Shown in pieces: positions 22,321-35,382 of a DNA stretch of 64,000 nucleotides. How positions within the stretch are numbered: the stretch's first letter is position 1; the number at the start of each line of letters is the position of its first letter. The notes under the pieces were generated by a model. That model ran no database searches. It worked only from the letters and a program-made list of their open reading frames with translations, and had not been told where the DNA came from. The DNA is from Blasia pusilla (lineage: Eukaryota; Marchantiophyta; Marchantiopsida; Blasiales), in contig CM114271.1 in assembly GCA_050084515.1 (NCBI GenBank), positions 20,150,001 to 20,214,000 on the forward strand, read 5' to 3'. Both the position numbers and the translations under genes were made by a program.

Positions 22321-25300
22321 GGATAATATTTCAAAATTCTTTGAAAATTGGACCAGAACTCAAAAGGCCCAATATTGAACTCACCAATGAATGTTGTTGG
22401 AGGTTAAACTTGGATTGGATAATGAAAATATAGTAAAAATCCAATGAAACTTTGTACTCGTGGAATTAGCACATTAGTTTTGGAAGGGAAATGAGGTGAG
22501 AAGCAAAAGAAGTCGAAGATTAATGATAACTATGACTTTCATCAACATAAAATTATATGATCATCTACAGACTCTACCAATACTACCACTTCCCAACATA
22601 CTAAAGTCAAATATTTGCAAGATAATCAAACAAACAAAAATCTTGAAGTTTTGTTGATGTTCATGAGCCATTTGAAAGTACCTGAGCTAGGTATAAAAAT
22701 AACATGTTAATTGTATACCTTATTTTTGCAAGGTTATCCATATATCCTTCAAACTTCAAAAAGGTTATGAGAAAAGGATCTAATACATGTGTAATGTTAG
22801 GTGGAAGGAGTTGGGAGCAATTAGCAAAAAATAAAAGTTTACAACCCCCACTCTTTCCCTTTCAAAATAACAATAATAGTTTATTTGTGCCAGTAAATTG
22901 AAAGTTTGGATATGAATAGCATGTAAGGAACCGAGTACAAAGAAAATCTAAAAGGTGGAGAATCCACCTATGATTGAAAGAATAGGCATAGAGAGTTGGA
23001 TAACTTAAAGTGAAAAGAATCGAGGAGATCAATATGTACCTTTTCTAGCTATGTTCATTCTTGGCTTGTCTCAGACACTAAATTAAAATGGATATCTACC
23101 TCCCTTGCAAATACAGTCCTCATGGTAAATACATTCATGTTGGAAGGTTGGTAGATATCTTCCAACACCAAGGGAAAATATGGAAAATATACTAGCCAAT
23201 ATGGAGATTTATGGATCATTTTTGTAAATGGATGCTCGGAAAATAGGCAAATTCATTCTACATGATTTTTATTCTATTGGATTGCATGAAGACAATAGAG
23301 AGAAGATGCATAATTGAGTAGTGCTCCTATGAAGATTGCTCAACATTCTTACAGCTTATCAAGGCATTATGAATTATATCTAATAGATGGATTGTTTATA
23401 TATTTATCATGTATATTTATGAAAAATGAAAAATTATCCCATATTATTTTTTGTACCAATTGTCTTGGATGGCCAATATAGTGTGATTATCATCACGTGT
23501 GGTGCAATGCTTGCAAAGAAGAGTGAAATTGGACATAGTTTTGTGATAACCTTTGTAGGTTGATTGTTGGAATCTATCATAAGCATATTGTATTCATGTC
23601 CAGTAGATTAAAACCTTTGCTTATTGGAGAGAGAAATACTTTCTCTCTCTTTTTCTTTCCAGATATGTCAAAATACGCACCATAATTTTGGTGATATCAC
23701 TAAAAATTTGTTTATGCTAATATAGAACAAAGCTATGTAAATTTTTTCATTGAGAATTTTTACTTTATCCTCTATGTGAATTCCAACACATTATCATTGT
23801 ACACATATTTCATTTTGAAGAGTTGATTCTAAGATTTCTCAAATTTGGCTCAATTTCCATATTTTAAAAATACTTCTATAGAAAAAATTCCAATGATTAC
23901 TTCTATCGTGTATTTTCCACGATTAAAATCTTTCTTAGTACATAGTTATTTTAAGAACTTACTCAAGACTAAGAATTTCCATTTTCTACACTCATGTTTA
24001 TTTAAGGGGGAATATAAGCACAACATTTTTTTGATTTGTTGATTGTTTTCGACTATAGTAAACACACCCTCAAATATTATGTAAGGCATTTTCTTCCCCT
24101 CTTGTGAGGTGCGTGCAAGATTTATCATCCCCATGAAGGTGATAAATTTTGCATTCAAATTTATATGAAGATTTGCATCATCAAGGATAGGTATAGAAGT
24201 ATGATACTACATCCAAGCTAAGTTCATTATCTACATGGAGAAGGTGGAAGAGGAATCAGATGTCTTGACTAATCTTGCACAAGGAAAATCTTACCAAGTC
24301 AAACCCATAAATCCATAAGTGAAGTGTGGAACGTGCACATAGTAAGTGAACGTGAAACAATTTTTTTCAAGTTGCATTAATATATATAATAAATATATCT
24401 TTAGGCTTGGAAATTTTCATTTAGAAAAATATTGTGCATATAAAGAGGTACAAGTGATGGGTTGGTTGGATGTTCATGTGATGGCATAGGATAAACTAGT
24501 ATGGAGGGGTCTAATGAAAATTTACTGGATGGTTTAATGATATCTATTACTTAGGCATTGAAATAGATGAAAATGAAAATTTCATACTCTCTTATTTGGG
24601 AACTACAGTCATGTCTAGATAATATAATAATTTAAAATTAAAAAATTCAAGCATTCCACATATTTTGTATGTATAAATCTTTACCAAACTCGTATATAGT
24701 GTCAGAATTACAAAATTTTGCACCAATAATTCAGATTATGGAACATAGTATTTAAGTATGATTCAAATAAGATCCATCTAGAAACGAGTATATGCATGAA
24801 GAGAGAGCTCAATGGTAATAAAAAGGGGGATTTTGATAGATAAATGACCCTCAATCATTGGCTTGGAAGTTATTGTGCTTGGGTCTTTTAGGCGTGACTT
24901 AAAAAATTAGGTATCATCTAGACTTGATAATTTAAAGTTCCACCAATTATTGCAAGCTTTTTGGGTGATTGAGGGTCATATTACTCAAACTCTTTTATGG
25001 ATTGAATGAAAACTAACTTTTTGTCCTACACAATTTGACATCCATCCAAGCTTGGATAATATCTTATATGCAATTTTGCAATAGCATTTTCAAGCCTCTT
25101 GCAATAAAGTTACTAGGATTAAATACTTGACTCCTTGTTGCATTATACTTGTAATTACTAATTTGAAGAGCCATAAATTCCTCAAGGGATTTAATTTACT
25201 TTGGTTGTCCTTTTGGGGTATTGATTTCATAATAGTCGGCTAAATATCATGGTAAACTACATAGGTTACTTTAGTTTTTGACCATGTATACATATGTATA

Positions 25301-28300
25301 AAATATGAAAGAAAAGAGTGAAATTTCCGTTGCATAATTAAGAAACTATCTGATCGAATAAATAGAAAAATGAATTATAGAAAAATGAACCCATAGCAAT
25401 TAAAATCCATTAAAAATATTAAATTTTAGAGAAGCATAATAAATGAGCCTACTTAAAACAACATGATGAGGAGAATCCAAATGAAAGTCCATAGTCTAGA
25501 CCATTTTTTCCCCATAAATTGAACTTTTAATTGATACCCTCTCTAAATTTAATGTCTATTCCCCAAATGATGAAATAAGATAATAATACATTTTATTTCA
25601 AAAAATCCTATCCAAAGTAGAATGTTCTAAATTTTTATGAAAAAATTAATTCTTAAAATATAATTGCATCTTCTTATTACAAATTTTGCAACAGATCAAT
25701 TATAAAACTAAAAAAACATAAATTCATGATCTTGAAAGACATGTGAATATTTTTTGATGTAAAGTGGAAAAGTTATGTGATAAGTAGAATATTAAGCAAA
25801 TGAAACTCTATTGAAGACCAAAGCCCATAACAATACACCTCCAAATCTTGAATGCACATATGTAAGCTTAGGTTGTGGCTAAAGTTTAGGCTTTTTAAAA
25901 AACTTACTAAGAAGATAATTATTTACGAAAAGAGTTCTTAATCCGTATATTAAATTTTTGGACTAGGAAATTTATGTTATGAGTTGCACACATTACATTG
26001 ATGGGTCTCGGCACCTCATTGAAAATGTGAGAATGGGTTGTTATAGGAAAACAAAAATGAATACAAGCTTGGTGGGAGAGTTCCAAGATTTTCAACCCTA
26101 TAACGAGGTCCCACCAAATATCCATGTCTCCATTCAATATAATAAATTTTAATATTCTAATTTACATGAAAATAAAAAGCATAAACCATTTTTAAATTTA
26201 GAAATACCGATAAGGAGAAATAATTTTGATTTTCTAAGGGAAATTAAGACATATCATTTATATTTTGGATTCAAAGGGATGGATTATTGGAATATTAAAA
26301 ATTGGTGAGATAAAATTTTAGGGAATGTATCTCAATGCATATCTTTTCAATATTCAACTTTAATAGTGGTAAGAATTTAGTATCTAGCATTTATTTTAAT
26401 TAAAAATTTATCATAAAGTGTGGAAAAAGTCAATGGATGAAAAGAAAATGAAATATGATCAAATAATTTTATAAGAATAATTATTTCATAATTATTTCAT
26501 AAATTTCTTGGATAATTTTTAAAAAATAGCAAGGGGAAAGAGTATGGAAATTCCATCAAATTCACACTGAAAAAATCAGATCTCTTTATTTTTCAAATTA
26601 AAAAATAAAGAAAATTAATCTTATTCTCAAAGGTAAGAAAAATGGAAAAACAAAGAAATAGGCATATATCACCCATGACTAATTGAGGAACTTCTTACTT
26701 GTTGTTATGAGTTTTGCCAACTAAAAATAATATCACAGCTTATTAGGGTAGGACAAATAAACAACATTACAATTTCTTAAAGCTAGTTTTAGAGTCGCTA
26801 ATTAATGGCCAATGCAATGCACAAAAAATCTATGTTTATTTTTTATAAATAAGATTGGAGTTCGTATTATAAAATTTATGTAAATAAATCTTAATTAGTC
26901 AAATTTGAATGAGTATCTCAGATTTATGATTGAATTTTAAACATAAGAAATACATGAATAACTTAAGCGTTTGAGAAAATGATACTATACATAGATAATT
27001 TTATATTCATTAACCTAAATAATAACATAGGCCAGGGAAATATCTTTGCATATTTCTATGCATCTTTTGTTTATTTCAAGAAGCAAGTCTTTGAAATTAT
27101 ATAGAAAGTGGTAGTCAAATTTTCATCAATTAAAATTTTTAAGTTCTAAAGAGACCAAATAGTATTAAACCTATTAAGAAAATAAAATTTTATCTAAATA
27201 ATTAATTGAGGAAGTGGAATTATTATGAAAGGAAAAGAAGTGAAGTTCTTTTGGAATGAGAAATTTGAGTTGCTTTATTCTATTTTATGGAAGAAAATAA
27301 GACGAGCCATTTAGTTATATGTGGTTATGTATGAATGAAACATTAATAATCGTATCCCTTTAAAATTTGAAAAAAGGGATGAAAAAAAAACATGGATGCA
27401 ATATTTTCACTTTATAGAGATATCAAAATTTAGAATATTATTGGAATATATTATTAAAATTTAGAATATTCTTGGAAAAACATAGGCTTAATATAAAATA
27501 GATAAACTACTTTTTTTATGATCAAAATGTATGTTAGATAATAAATTAAATATGAGCATCAACATACAAAATTGGATGCTACGTATATCCAATATAATAG
27601 CCTAAAGTAAGAAAAAAAGGCATTGGGATGATGATGGTGTATGTGGAGTATAAAAATGAAGGTTGGTGTCTTGCTATCTATCATGGATAAGATTCCATGT
27701 GATTTTTCTTTGTATATTATGGCTTCTTATGGTGAAACTTATGGTAATATAGTGACAAGTTCAATGACGAAAACTTGTTGAAAGACTTTTTCATTTGACG
27801 TAGGCCTTAACTTTATTTATAAAATAATGTAAGAATGCCATATCTGAGCTGACCTGTTAAGATAGATTATTGGGGATTCTGATAGGGAGTATATAAAAAG
27901 GTGGAGGAATCATGTAATGAGGGATGAATACAATATGAGACTCTACAACATAATAGCAAAAAGGTGTCATTTTTTCATTTAGTAACTAACCTTGAATCCT
28001 GCAAGCTTATGACTAAGGATGGGTTTATAAGACAAAACTAGTCGTGTAGTTGGCAAGATTGAATGAGTGAAGGGATTGCATGAGGTTGAGTGTAAGATCT
28101 CATAAGATGCATATTATCCCCCCAATGAGGCATGTTCCTTGAACCTTGACCTCTCCTCACGTCGTCGGTATGAGCCACCGTGCGATGGCTAATTCTTCAA
28201 GGTGGGTTTTGAACACTCTCACAACTCACAACTTGAAATAATTGCGGCTAAGATGAAATCTACCTAAGCCATAATCCTAGAAGTAAATGATTAGGGAGGG

Positions 28301-28555
28301 ATAGTGCCATCTCCAACAAATAATTATGGGTTTATCTAGGTTTCCTCCCCTTTCCAATTATCTACTTCTAGCCCCTTTTTTTTCCCTCAATACAAACATA
28401 GATCATGACTCCCAACTTCCCAATTTGGCTAGTTGAGACCCAAAGTGGCTTTCGTGAGTCTCATGGGTGTTCTATTGCCACATCTTGAGTGCCCAAACCT
28501 TCCTTGGAATCTTTCCTTATGTTTTGTACCTCTCATGACTAACTGCCAATCTTTG
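22321..28555. other. Long AT-rich, gene-free region
   Basis: No open frame longer than about 72 codons and no recognisable domain is present. Scattered words suggest very old, fully decayed insertions, but I could not name any. The only structures seen are the inverted repeat at 24844-24979, an atctacctccc / aggttggtagatat pair near 23095-23160, and long A/T runs. Confidence 0.5.
24844..24979. repeat. Inverted repeat with 14-bp perfect ends
   Basis: The sequence atgaccctcaatca at 24844-24857 is repeated as its exact reverse complement at 24966-24979, enclosing about 108 bp. It could be a small non-autonomous DNA element or a foldback. No target duplication was obvious. Confidence 0.6.
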
Positions 28556-28563
28556 CTCTAAAT

Positions 28564-28870
28564 CAAGGTTGCATGTGGACAAAGTCCATGTCCGCGGACA
28601 TGTCGATATTCGTGGACTTGCGTCCGTCATATGGAAGGAATTATCCATATGGGCCCCATCTTCCCATTTTATTTCATTCCCCCCACTTGCCATCGTGTTC
28701 CATACTCTCCCTTTTCTTCCTACTCCACCTCAACTCCCTCCCCTCTTATTTCCCCACTTGTCCTTGCCATACCTTCCATCATGAACTATAAATAAAGTCC
28801 CACCTCTTGCAATCCATGTCCTTGGACATGTCATGACTTGTTCGTCCATGTCCGTACTTGTGCAACCATG
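28564..28870 (-). mobile_element. hAT-like MITE, copy 3
   Basis: It starts caaggttgca and ends tgcaaccatg, so the termini are inverted repeats. The sequence is the reverse complement of the family at 30487-30768, including the tgaactataaataaag and ccacatggac words. Just inside the left end is the palindromic tgtccgcggaca. The flanking 8 bp (ctctaaat and ctcatggt) share only three bases, so no target duplication can be claimed. Confidence 0.8.
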
Positions 28871-30478
28871 CTCATGGTTTTGGCATCCCATAATTGGTCT
28901 CTGTCACCCTTTGCATTTCATGATTAGTCTTATGGCACTGCCACCCATCTTGACTATTCATAAAATCCAAAACACTTTCTCTTAAAAAATCACTTTCCCT
29001 GGGGATACTAAACTTATATTATTTTCCCGTTTAGTCCCCCAAAACCATTTTTCTCCTTTCTCTTAAGACTTTTCTTAAGGTGCTTCATTGTCTCGACTAG
29101 TGATATTCTTGTAGCTTAGTCGTATGTCCTTTGGTCTCTTGGTTTTCTCTCAAGGCTAGTCTCTTATCTTGATATGTCTCTTGGAGAATTACTTCTCCAA
29201 GGAAAATATCGAGATTTTTCTCATGGTTTCCATACCCATCTTGATTGGTCCTTTGTCTCTCAATTGGATTTATAAAACTCCCCACCATCTCCCAATCTCA
29301 CAATTAGCTAGTCTTATTTTGGCCTTTGTGAGAAGAAACAAGGTTGATCTTCCTTTGAATCACAATTACATTTCTCCTTTTGGATCCTTGCTAGCACGTG
29401 TTTATAAGATTTAGCAATTCAAAACGTAATAAGCTCAAAAATAAAATAATATACTCCAAATTCTTCTTTGTTGTGGATCAAATCTCCATCACTCTCCCAA
29501 AGCCTTCCTAGATAACAAGTAAATAAAATCTAGCAATAAGCTAGGGTGCTACTTTAAGCCAAGGGACCTCTTTCCTCATCAAGTAAAATTGGCTAAAGCC
29601 ACAAATTAGAAGACCTTGCTTATATGGGAAACTATGTCAAATTGGGCGCAAATAGCCCCAAAATAGGGATGAACTTATTCACTTAAGTTATTATCCACTC
29701 TATTGCAAAGTAGTGAGTTTCCCATGAGATACAAAATATAGAAATATTTTTAAATTTTTTCTTTTCCATTTTTATAACCACATTTTCCGACTATTGTTAT
29801 TCTATGGCATTCTCGACAATAATTACAACAGTGAAGCTCAAGCTCACATGGATTCTAGTATGTATATGGATATTCTTCAATATGAAATTCTGGCTATGGA
29901 AAAAAAAACTTATACTTGTGATTTATGGGATCTATCAATTACTCAATCGTGAACCAATAGCAAATTATACCATCAAAATATCTTCTCATGACGTAAGGTC
30001 AAGCCATGAACTTCACGAGGTTGCACATTGGCCTATTAACTATGACGTGAGTTTGGGGAAGATCAATTTTTTCTCTGGGAAGTTTGGATACCCACAAGTA
30101 TCGAGACAACATATACTCACTCTGGAAAAATGAAATTATTATAAATTACAAGACTAATCAAAGTAGAGCTTGAATTTCTTACCTCGATTCAAAAGTGCAA
30201 CAATAGACGCTTCCACCTTCTCTCTCCCATGAACTTTAGCAAGTCCTCCAGATTTCACCACGTTGTAAAAATTCTCTAACAAACATCAAGTCCTATAGAT
30301 TTTCACTTTGAACGAAGACCTCCTCCTTTTCTCTCCCTCTAACTATAATGTTATATGTTGGGACTTCACCAACTACAATGGTTAGAAACCTAAAGGTGTT
30401 TTGATGAGATAGTAAAAGATGGCCAAAAGCATAACTACACAAAGGCTTCATAACCCAAGAGACACATGTACACAACTG
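28871..30478. other. Non-coding stretch between two MITEs
   Basis: No convincing gene. The open frame of 109 codons at 29804-30133 begins with a hydrophobic stretch but has no recognised homology, and its composition follows the AT-rich background. Confidence 0.4.
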
Positions 30479-30776
30479 AGTTACATCATGGTTGCACCAA
30501 AAAGGACATAGATGGACAAGTTTGGATATGTCCACGGATATGGATTCCAAAATATGGGACCCACAACTATAATTCATGGTGGAAGGAAGGGCGAGGGCAA
30601 GAGGGGAAATAAAGGGGAAGGGAGTGGGGGTGGGAGGAGGAAGAAACGAGAAAGTGTGGATTAAGAAGGAGGGATGAGAAAGAAGGCAGAGATGGGGCCC
30701 GCATGGACAAGTCCTTTATAGAACAGATGTAAGTCCATAAACATGGACTTTGTCCATATGCAACCTTGAGTTACAT
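30479..30776 (+). mobile_element. hAT-like MITE, copy 4, with intact 8-bp target duplication
   Basis: The element body is 30487-30768 (282 bp). Its ends are catggttgca and tgcaaccttg, differing at one position. The 8 bp agttacat lie directly outside both ends, at 30479-30486 and 30769-30776. An 8-bp target duplication and a CA(A/T)GGTTGCA end are what hAT-superfamily transposase leaves. It has no coding capacity, so an autonomous hAT elsewhere must have moved it. It is the best-preserved of the four copies. Confidence 0.88.
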
Positions 30777-33435
30777 GATAAGAAAGCAATTTCCCTTATC
30801 AATAATTTAAAATTAGCAAGGAGCTAGGTGGCTTTCTCCAAACAAAGAAGGCTTCATCTCTTAAGGCAAGTGCCCACTTACCATTTTCCTGAAGGAGGCT
30901 CGTATTGTAATAGTATAGATGACATTAGAGTCATAACATGAAACATATAGAATCCTATACAATGAAGGCATAAAGCACTAACATTGTAACAAACCTTTCC
31001 TCCATAGACCATAATTGTAACTTAAAAAAAAAAGATCTCTTCGTTTGGATGATTGCTTAAATTTTCAAATCTTTTATTATTTATGACGAGATTTTGTCGG
31101 TTAATTTGTTTGCCACAGTCTTCACATTCAATCTTATCCTAAATTTTCAGATGATTTTTTTTAATAAATTCATAAAATTCCTCATCATAATATATAGGTT
31201 AAATAGGAATCAATGAGAAATTATTCTTATTTTTAAATCAATAAAAAAATGAGTTAGAATAAATATAAGAAGTTTTTTTCTTATAAATATTTAAATTCAT
31301 ATTTATAAAAAATAACCTAAAATTATCCGTAACTAGAACATCTCATAATTTTAGATATGACATGGATTATCTCGTACATACCCATTTTAAACTTTAATGA
31401 AACATAATTACTCACTATTTAAAAATAAATCATCGGGTAATTGAAATCACATAATAGACTGTTCCACGCATTCTCTAAAATTATATTTTAAAAATATTTT
31501 TGAATTAATAAACATATTATTATAAAAAGTAACCGATACAAAGTTACCATCCCTACATCCAACATATTTTTGCTTGTGTTTGTAAATTGAACATATTGAC
31601 TTACCATCTCCTCCTACTTTTCCCGAAAATTATTATGGTAATTAGGATCTTTATAAGTACTTGCTAAATTATATCTCATGTAAGAGGTGCACTACATCCC
31701 AACTTTTTTCCCTCAATAGCAAGACTAGCCATGTCGGAACTTTGCTTATGTGTTAGCCGATGATACGTTCACACTATGGCATTTTGAGTTCCGCCATCGT
31801 TAGGGTGATTTTTTTGTGTGTAGAGCTTTCAGGTGTAACAGAGCTACCATCGATTTCCTTCTCTCTGATCCTCATTTCATGCGTGATGCTCTCTTGATTG
31901 ATCAAAGCTTAATCGGTTTGATTTCCCAACAACGATCAAGTCTATTTTCGTTTGATTCTCAATGATTCTCAAACAACTACCACCCATTTCCTTCTCTCTA
32001 ATCCTCATTTCGTGCGTGATGCTCTTCTGATTGATATGACTGAACTTGGTTCCGTATAATTTTCAATGATTTTCAGTAAAGGCCTCCTTATCGTGTGACT
32101 CCATTCGATCACACCTAGCTTAGATACGTTTGTTCTTGTAATGACAAGGCGACGAGTTCCAAGCTACTATCACTTTAGGCCGTAACGTCTTGGGCACCAT
32201 CCTTTTGCATTTTTTTATGACACAAAATACCGTTGTTGCTTTTCCATCTCCATTCGTAAGTCAAGCTTTCCTTACGATTTCTCTACTGCATGTTTTGTTG
32301 CATTTCTTTCGTTTCGTTTATTGGAGCTCTTAATTTGGTCCGAGTTGTAGTTGTGATGTGTCTTCTTTACTTATAGCGACAGAGGCACTTGAGCTTGTTC
32401 TTATCCTCTTTGATCTACATTTCCACTCGTTGTTAGCTAAATCTTTCTTTCGTTTATTTATTGCTCGATCTAGGGTGTTGAATTTCTTCAACTTTTCCTA
32501 CGCATTTCTTATTGAGCCCTCAAATTTGTTTGCGCGATGGTTTCCTACGTTAGGAGTAATTGATTGATTCTAGGTCACACATCGAGAACTTCCCGCATCC
32601 CAACAAATTTCTATGGCTTATGTTCTTGGCTTATGTTGAAAACTTTTAATACCATCGTCACGTCCTATGCTATGAATACTCTTGATAGCTCTATCCCTTC
32701 CCTCGGCCCTTGGAACTTCTTGTTTGGTGCAAAATTTAATTGCTAGATAAACAGTAGAAACATTTGTGATGGTGTAGAGGCATGAAGTTTCTAACTCCTA
32801 CCTCCATGGTCTGTTATCTGAAAGTTTACTGGATTGAATTTTTTTCTTATCTCTCCATTGCCATCGTTGAAGGCACATTGTAGTTCCTAAGGTGGCTAAT
32901 GCCGGAGCTCTACCAAACGAACATATATTGATCTACATTCTATGTATACCACATACTAGCATTTCCTTAACTAACCAACAAGGCGTTATTCTCCTGTCGG
33001 ATTGCCTTCCGCTAGATGTCTCATCTGCATTTTAGCCTACCTTATTCTCAACTATACAAAAAAAATGTATAGTTGTAAAGTGCATCGGTACAAGCTTTTT
33101 CTTTTTTGTACTAAAATTTTTGCGCTTCCTATTTTTATGAGTCACCACTCTGGAATAAGCCTCCTATGCTCTTCAAGTAAACCTTACTTACTATCTCAGA
33201 GTGTTCAATGCTCACACCCAAGTTACTTCAAATTATAGCCATGTGTTTAAATGAAGTTCATGTTTGACATCCCCAAATCCTTTTGGTGGAAAATTGGCAA
33301 TCTTGATTGGAGACTTGTGCCAATTGCCACCACTTTGTAATCATAAATGTTATGAATTTTGTAGAGCTTGTCACATCAGCTCCTCTACCTTCTCTAAGAA
33401 GACATCATGCCGAGATATACAAGTCCCACATAGAA
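30777..33435. other. AT-rich region with pyrimidine-rich tracts, no gene identified
   Basis: No recognisable coding domain. It contains a diverged tandem duplication at 31845-32080 and a small hairpin at 33049-33075 (caactataca and tgtatagttg around a short A-run). From 31700 onwards the plus strand becomes pyrimidine-rich, somewhat like introns or UTR of an unrecognised transcript. Confidence 0.35.
31845..32080. repeat. Diverged tandem duplication, period about 133 bp
   Basis: The block atttccttctctctgatcct followed by catttcatgcgtgatgctct at 31853 recurs at 31986 with a few changes, followed by a shared ttgattgat stretch and caatgattttca-like words. Two units are visible. Confidence 0.75.
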
Positions 33436-33439
33436 CTAG

Positions 33440-34124
33440 ATGAAGTACCTAGATAACCTTGGAGTGATGCTAGCTTTTTGGGAGCATGGCATCATTGGAC
33501 ATCAAATCCAAAATTTCATTACACAAGGTCAAGCATGGGATTCAAAATTCAAGAGAATCCACAAGGAGGGACCAATGTCAGGTACAAGTTATACTTTCAG
33601 TTATGTACTCTTCTTTATGCATTAACCTAAATACACTACCATTTTGGACATATCCACTTATATGTGATTACTTCTCCACTTATATCAAACACTAAAATTT
33701 ATACTTTTCTTTTTCAAGAATATAGAAAGAAGCTTTGAGGTTCAAAAATGTTGATTTCAAGGATCCATCCCTAACTAGGAAGGATGCAACTTGCCTATTC
33801 AAACTTATCTCTGGCGGCATACGCCTATATCAACTACGTATGCTTGAGCGCATGAAGACCACACATGATGATGGCCAATTGGGTGAGTTTGTGCCACTTC
33901 CAATAGATTTAGATAATTCCCACCATTTTCCATTTTTTCGTGAATTTGATGATATAATCATTATATCTTCAACACCTCGAAATAGCAGCCGACTTAACAC
34001 ACCATCTGACACTCCAAGCTTGTTTGCAAGCCCTTTTAAGAATGAAAGATTTCCTACGCCACCAAGTGACAATTATAATCCCGATCCCACTCTTGCATCA
34101 CCCAATAACCGCAAATGTGTTTAA
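33440..34124 (+). other. Possible two-exon coding fragment, unrecognised
   Basis: An exon-like stretch ends cag/gtacaag at about 33582-33590. A pyrimidine tract followed by ag lies at about 33700-33725. Joining in phase at 33725 would link KHGIQNSRESTRRDQCQ to KEALRFKNVDFKDPSLTRK. The second open stretch (to 34124) ends with a Ser/Pro-rich tail (STPRNSSRLNTPSDTPSLF). No domain was recognised and no start is evident, so it may be a decayed gene, a transposon fragment or chance. Confidence 0.25.
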
Positions 34125-35290
34125 GCTTTATCATGTCTAGGTATTTACTCATGCACTTCCTGGCACTAAGCTATGGTTTTAATATTCATGGCGCTTTGTA
34201 TTTTGCAATGCATTTCTTCATTGACTCAGAATCACAAATTCACTACAATTTTTCTGCAAGTCTTTGCTACAGCTCAAGATCAGCTCTCTACTTCAGTACT
34301 ACAATTTCATATTAGCAAATTTATTTTCAATATAGTCTGCTCTATCTTATTACCTTCAACTCGAACTTTGTCCAACACTTGCTGCTGTTTCTTCTTGAAT
34401 TTTGTACATGCTGAAACAACTTTAGGCATTTATATTTTCATACTTTAGACTATATATCCACACTTGAGTTAGATGGGTTTTTAAATTATTGCAATTTACT
34501 TTTGCTCCATTTGCATTAGGCTATCTTTTCTACGTAATAGTTTTCTTTCTAAGTTATTATGTTTCTATAACTTCTATTATGTCTCTTCCAATTGTGTATA
34601 TATAACTTATAAATTGGCACCTTTACAGTGCATTTTTTGAGATTCCATGTTATATTATTCATATCATTTTTTTCTTATTTTTTGCATTGTCTTGCTATTC
34701 ATTTTTTCCTCAGTACATCTCATTCTATTCTCTCTTAGAACTTATGTGACTGTTTCTTCATGCGACTCCATAGATCAAATTTATGAACATGACAACCATC
34801 ATGCCGTGGTCCATTTCACTAGGCCGGGTCTAGTACATCTCATTGGCATTCCAGTCACTATAGTGATGTGGAAGTGTCACTAGAAGGGCACCAACAAGTG
34901 TCATCAAAAGACCTATCACATGCCTACATGGAATTTGTTCCTGATCTAGATAGTGCTCAAGAGCACGTCTCAAGCTTATCGAATCAAGTTAGCCTTCTTA
35001 GTAGTATGGTGCAAAGATTTATTGCAAGATAATCAACAAAATACTGTTGAGATAGGGGCACTTAAAACACAACTTAAGGATTGCACAGCACAACTTTCTG
35101 ATTTTGCAAAGGATGTTGTCCCATTATTTGAATTCAGTCCCAAGATTTCATTGCAACTATTTGTATTGCAGTCAATGTTGCGTGACTATAGAGGCTAGAG
35201 TATACAAGTTAGAATTGTTCAATTCTAACCTTTAAGCACTCATAGCTTACAAAGTACTCTTATGCAACTTTCATGACATTGGCATGAACT
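34125..35290 (+). other. Pyrimidine-rich stretch with a coiled-coil-like fragment
   Basis: At about 34870-35198 two frames give DLDSAQEHVSSLSNQVSLLSSM and then DNQQNTVEIGALKTQLKDC with a frame change between them, a heptad-like pattern. It could be a further exon of the 33.4-34.1 kb fragment. Function unknown. The rest of the stretch shows no structure. Confidence 0.22.
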
Positions 35291-35295
35291 GAAAG

Positions 35296-35382
35296 TTTCC
35301 TGTCAATCATTCAACAAATGCAACAGGTAGGAGCATGACCATATGCTCTACCTGTTGCATTTTTTGAATGATTGACAGGAAA
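35296..35382 (+). repeat. 87-nt hairpin, miRNA-precursor-like
   Basis: The left arm from tttcctgtcaatcattcaac pairs with the right arm ending attgacaggaaa. The stem is about 39 bp with one mismatch and one single-base bulge, closed by a loop around gaccat. The inner gagcat/atgctc also pairs. The arm length, small loop and rare mismatches would fit a plant small-RNA precursor or a young foldback. Expression is unknown. Confidence 0.8.
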
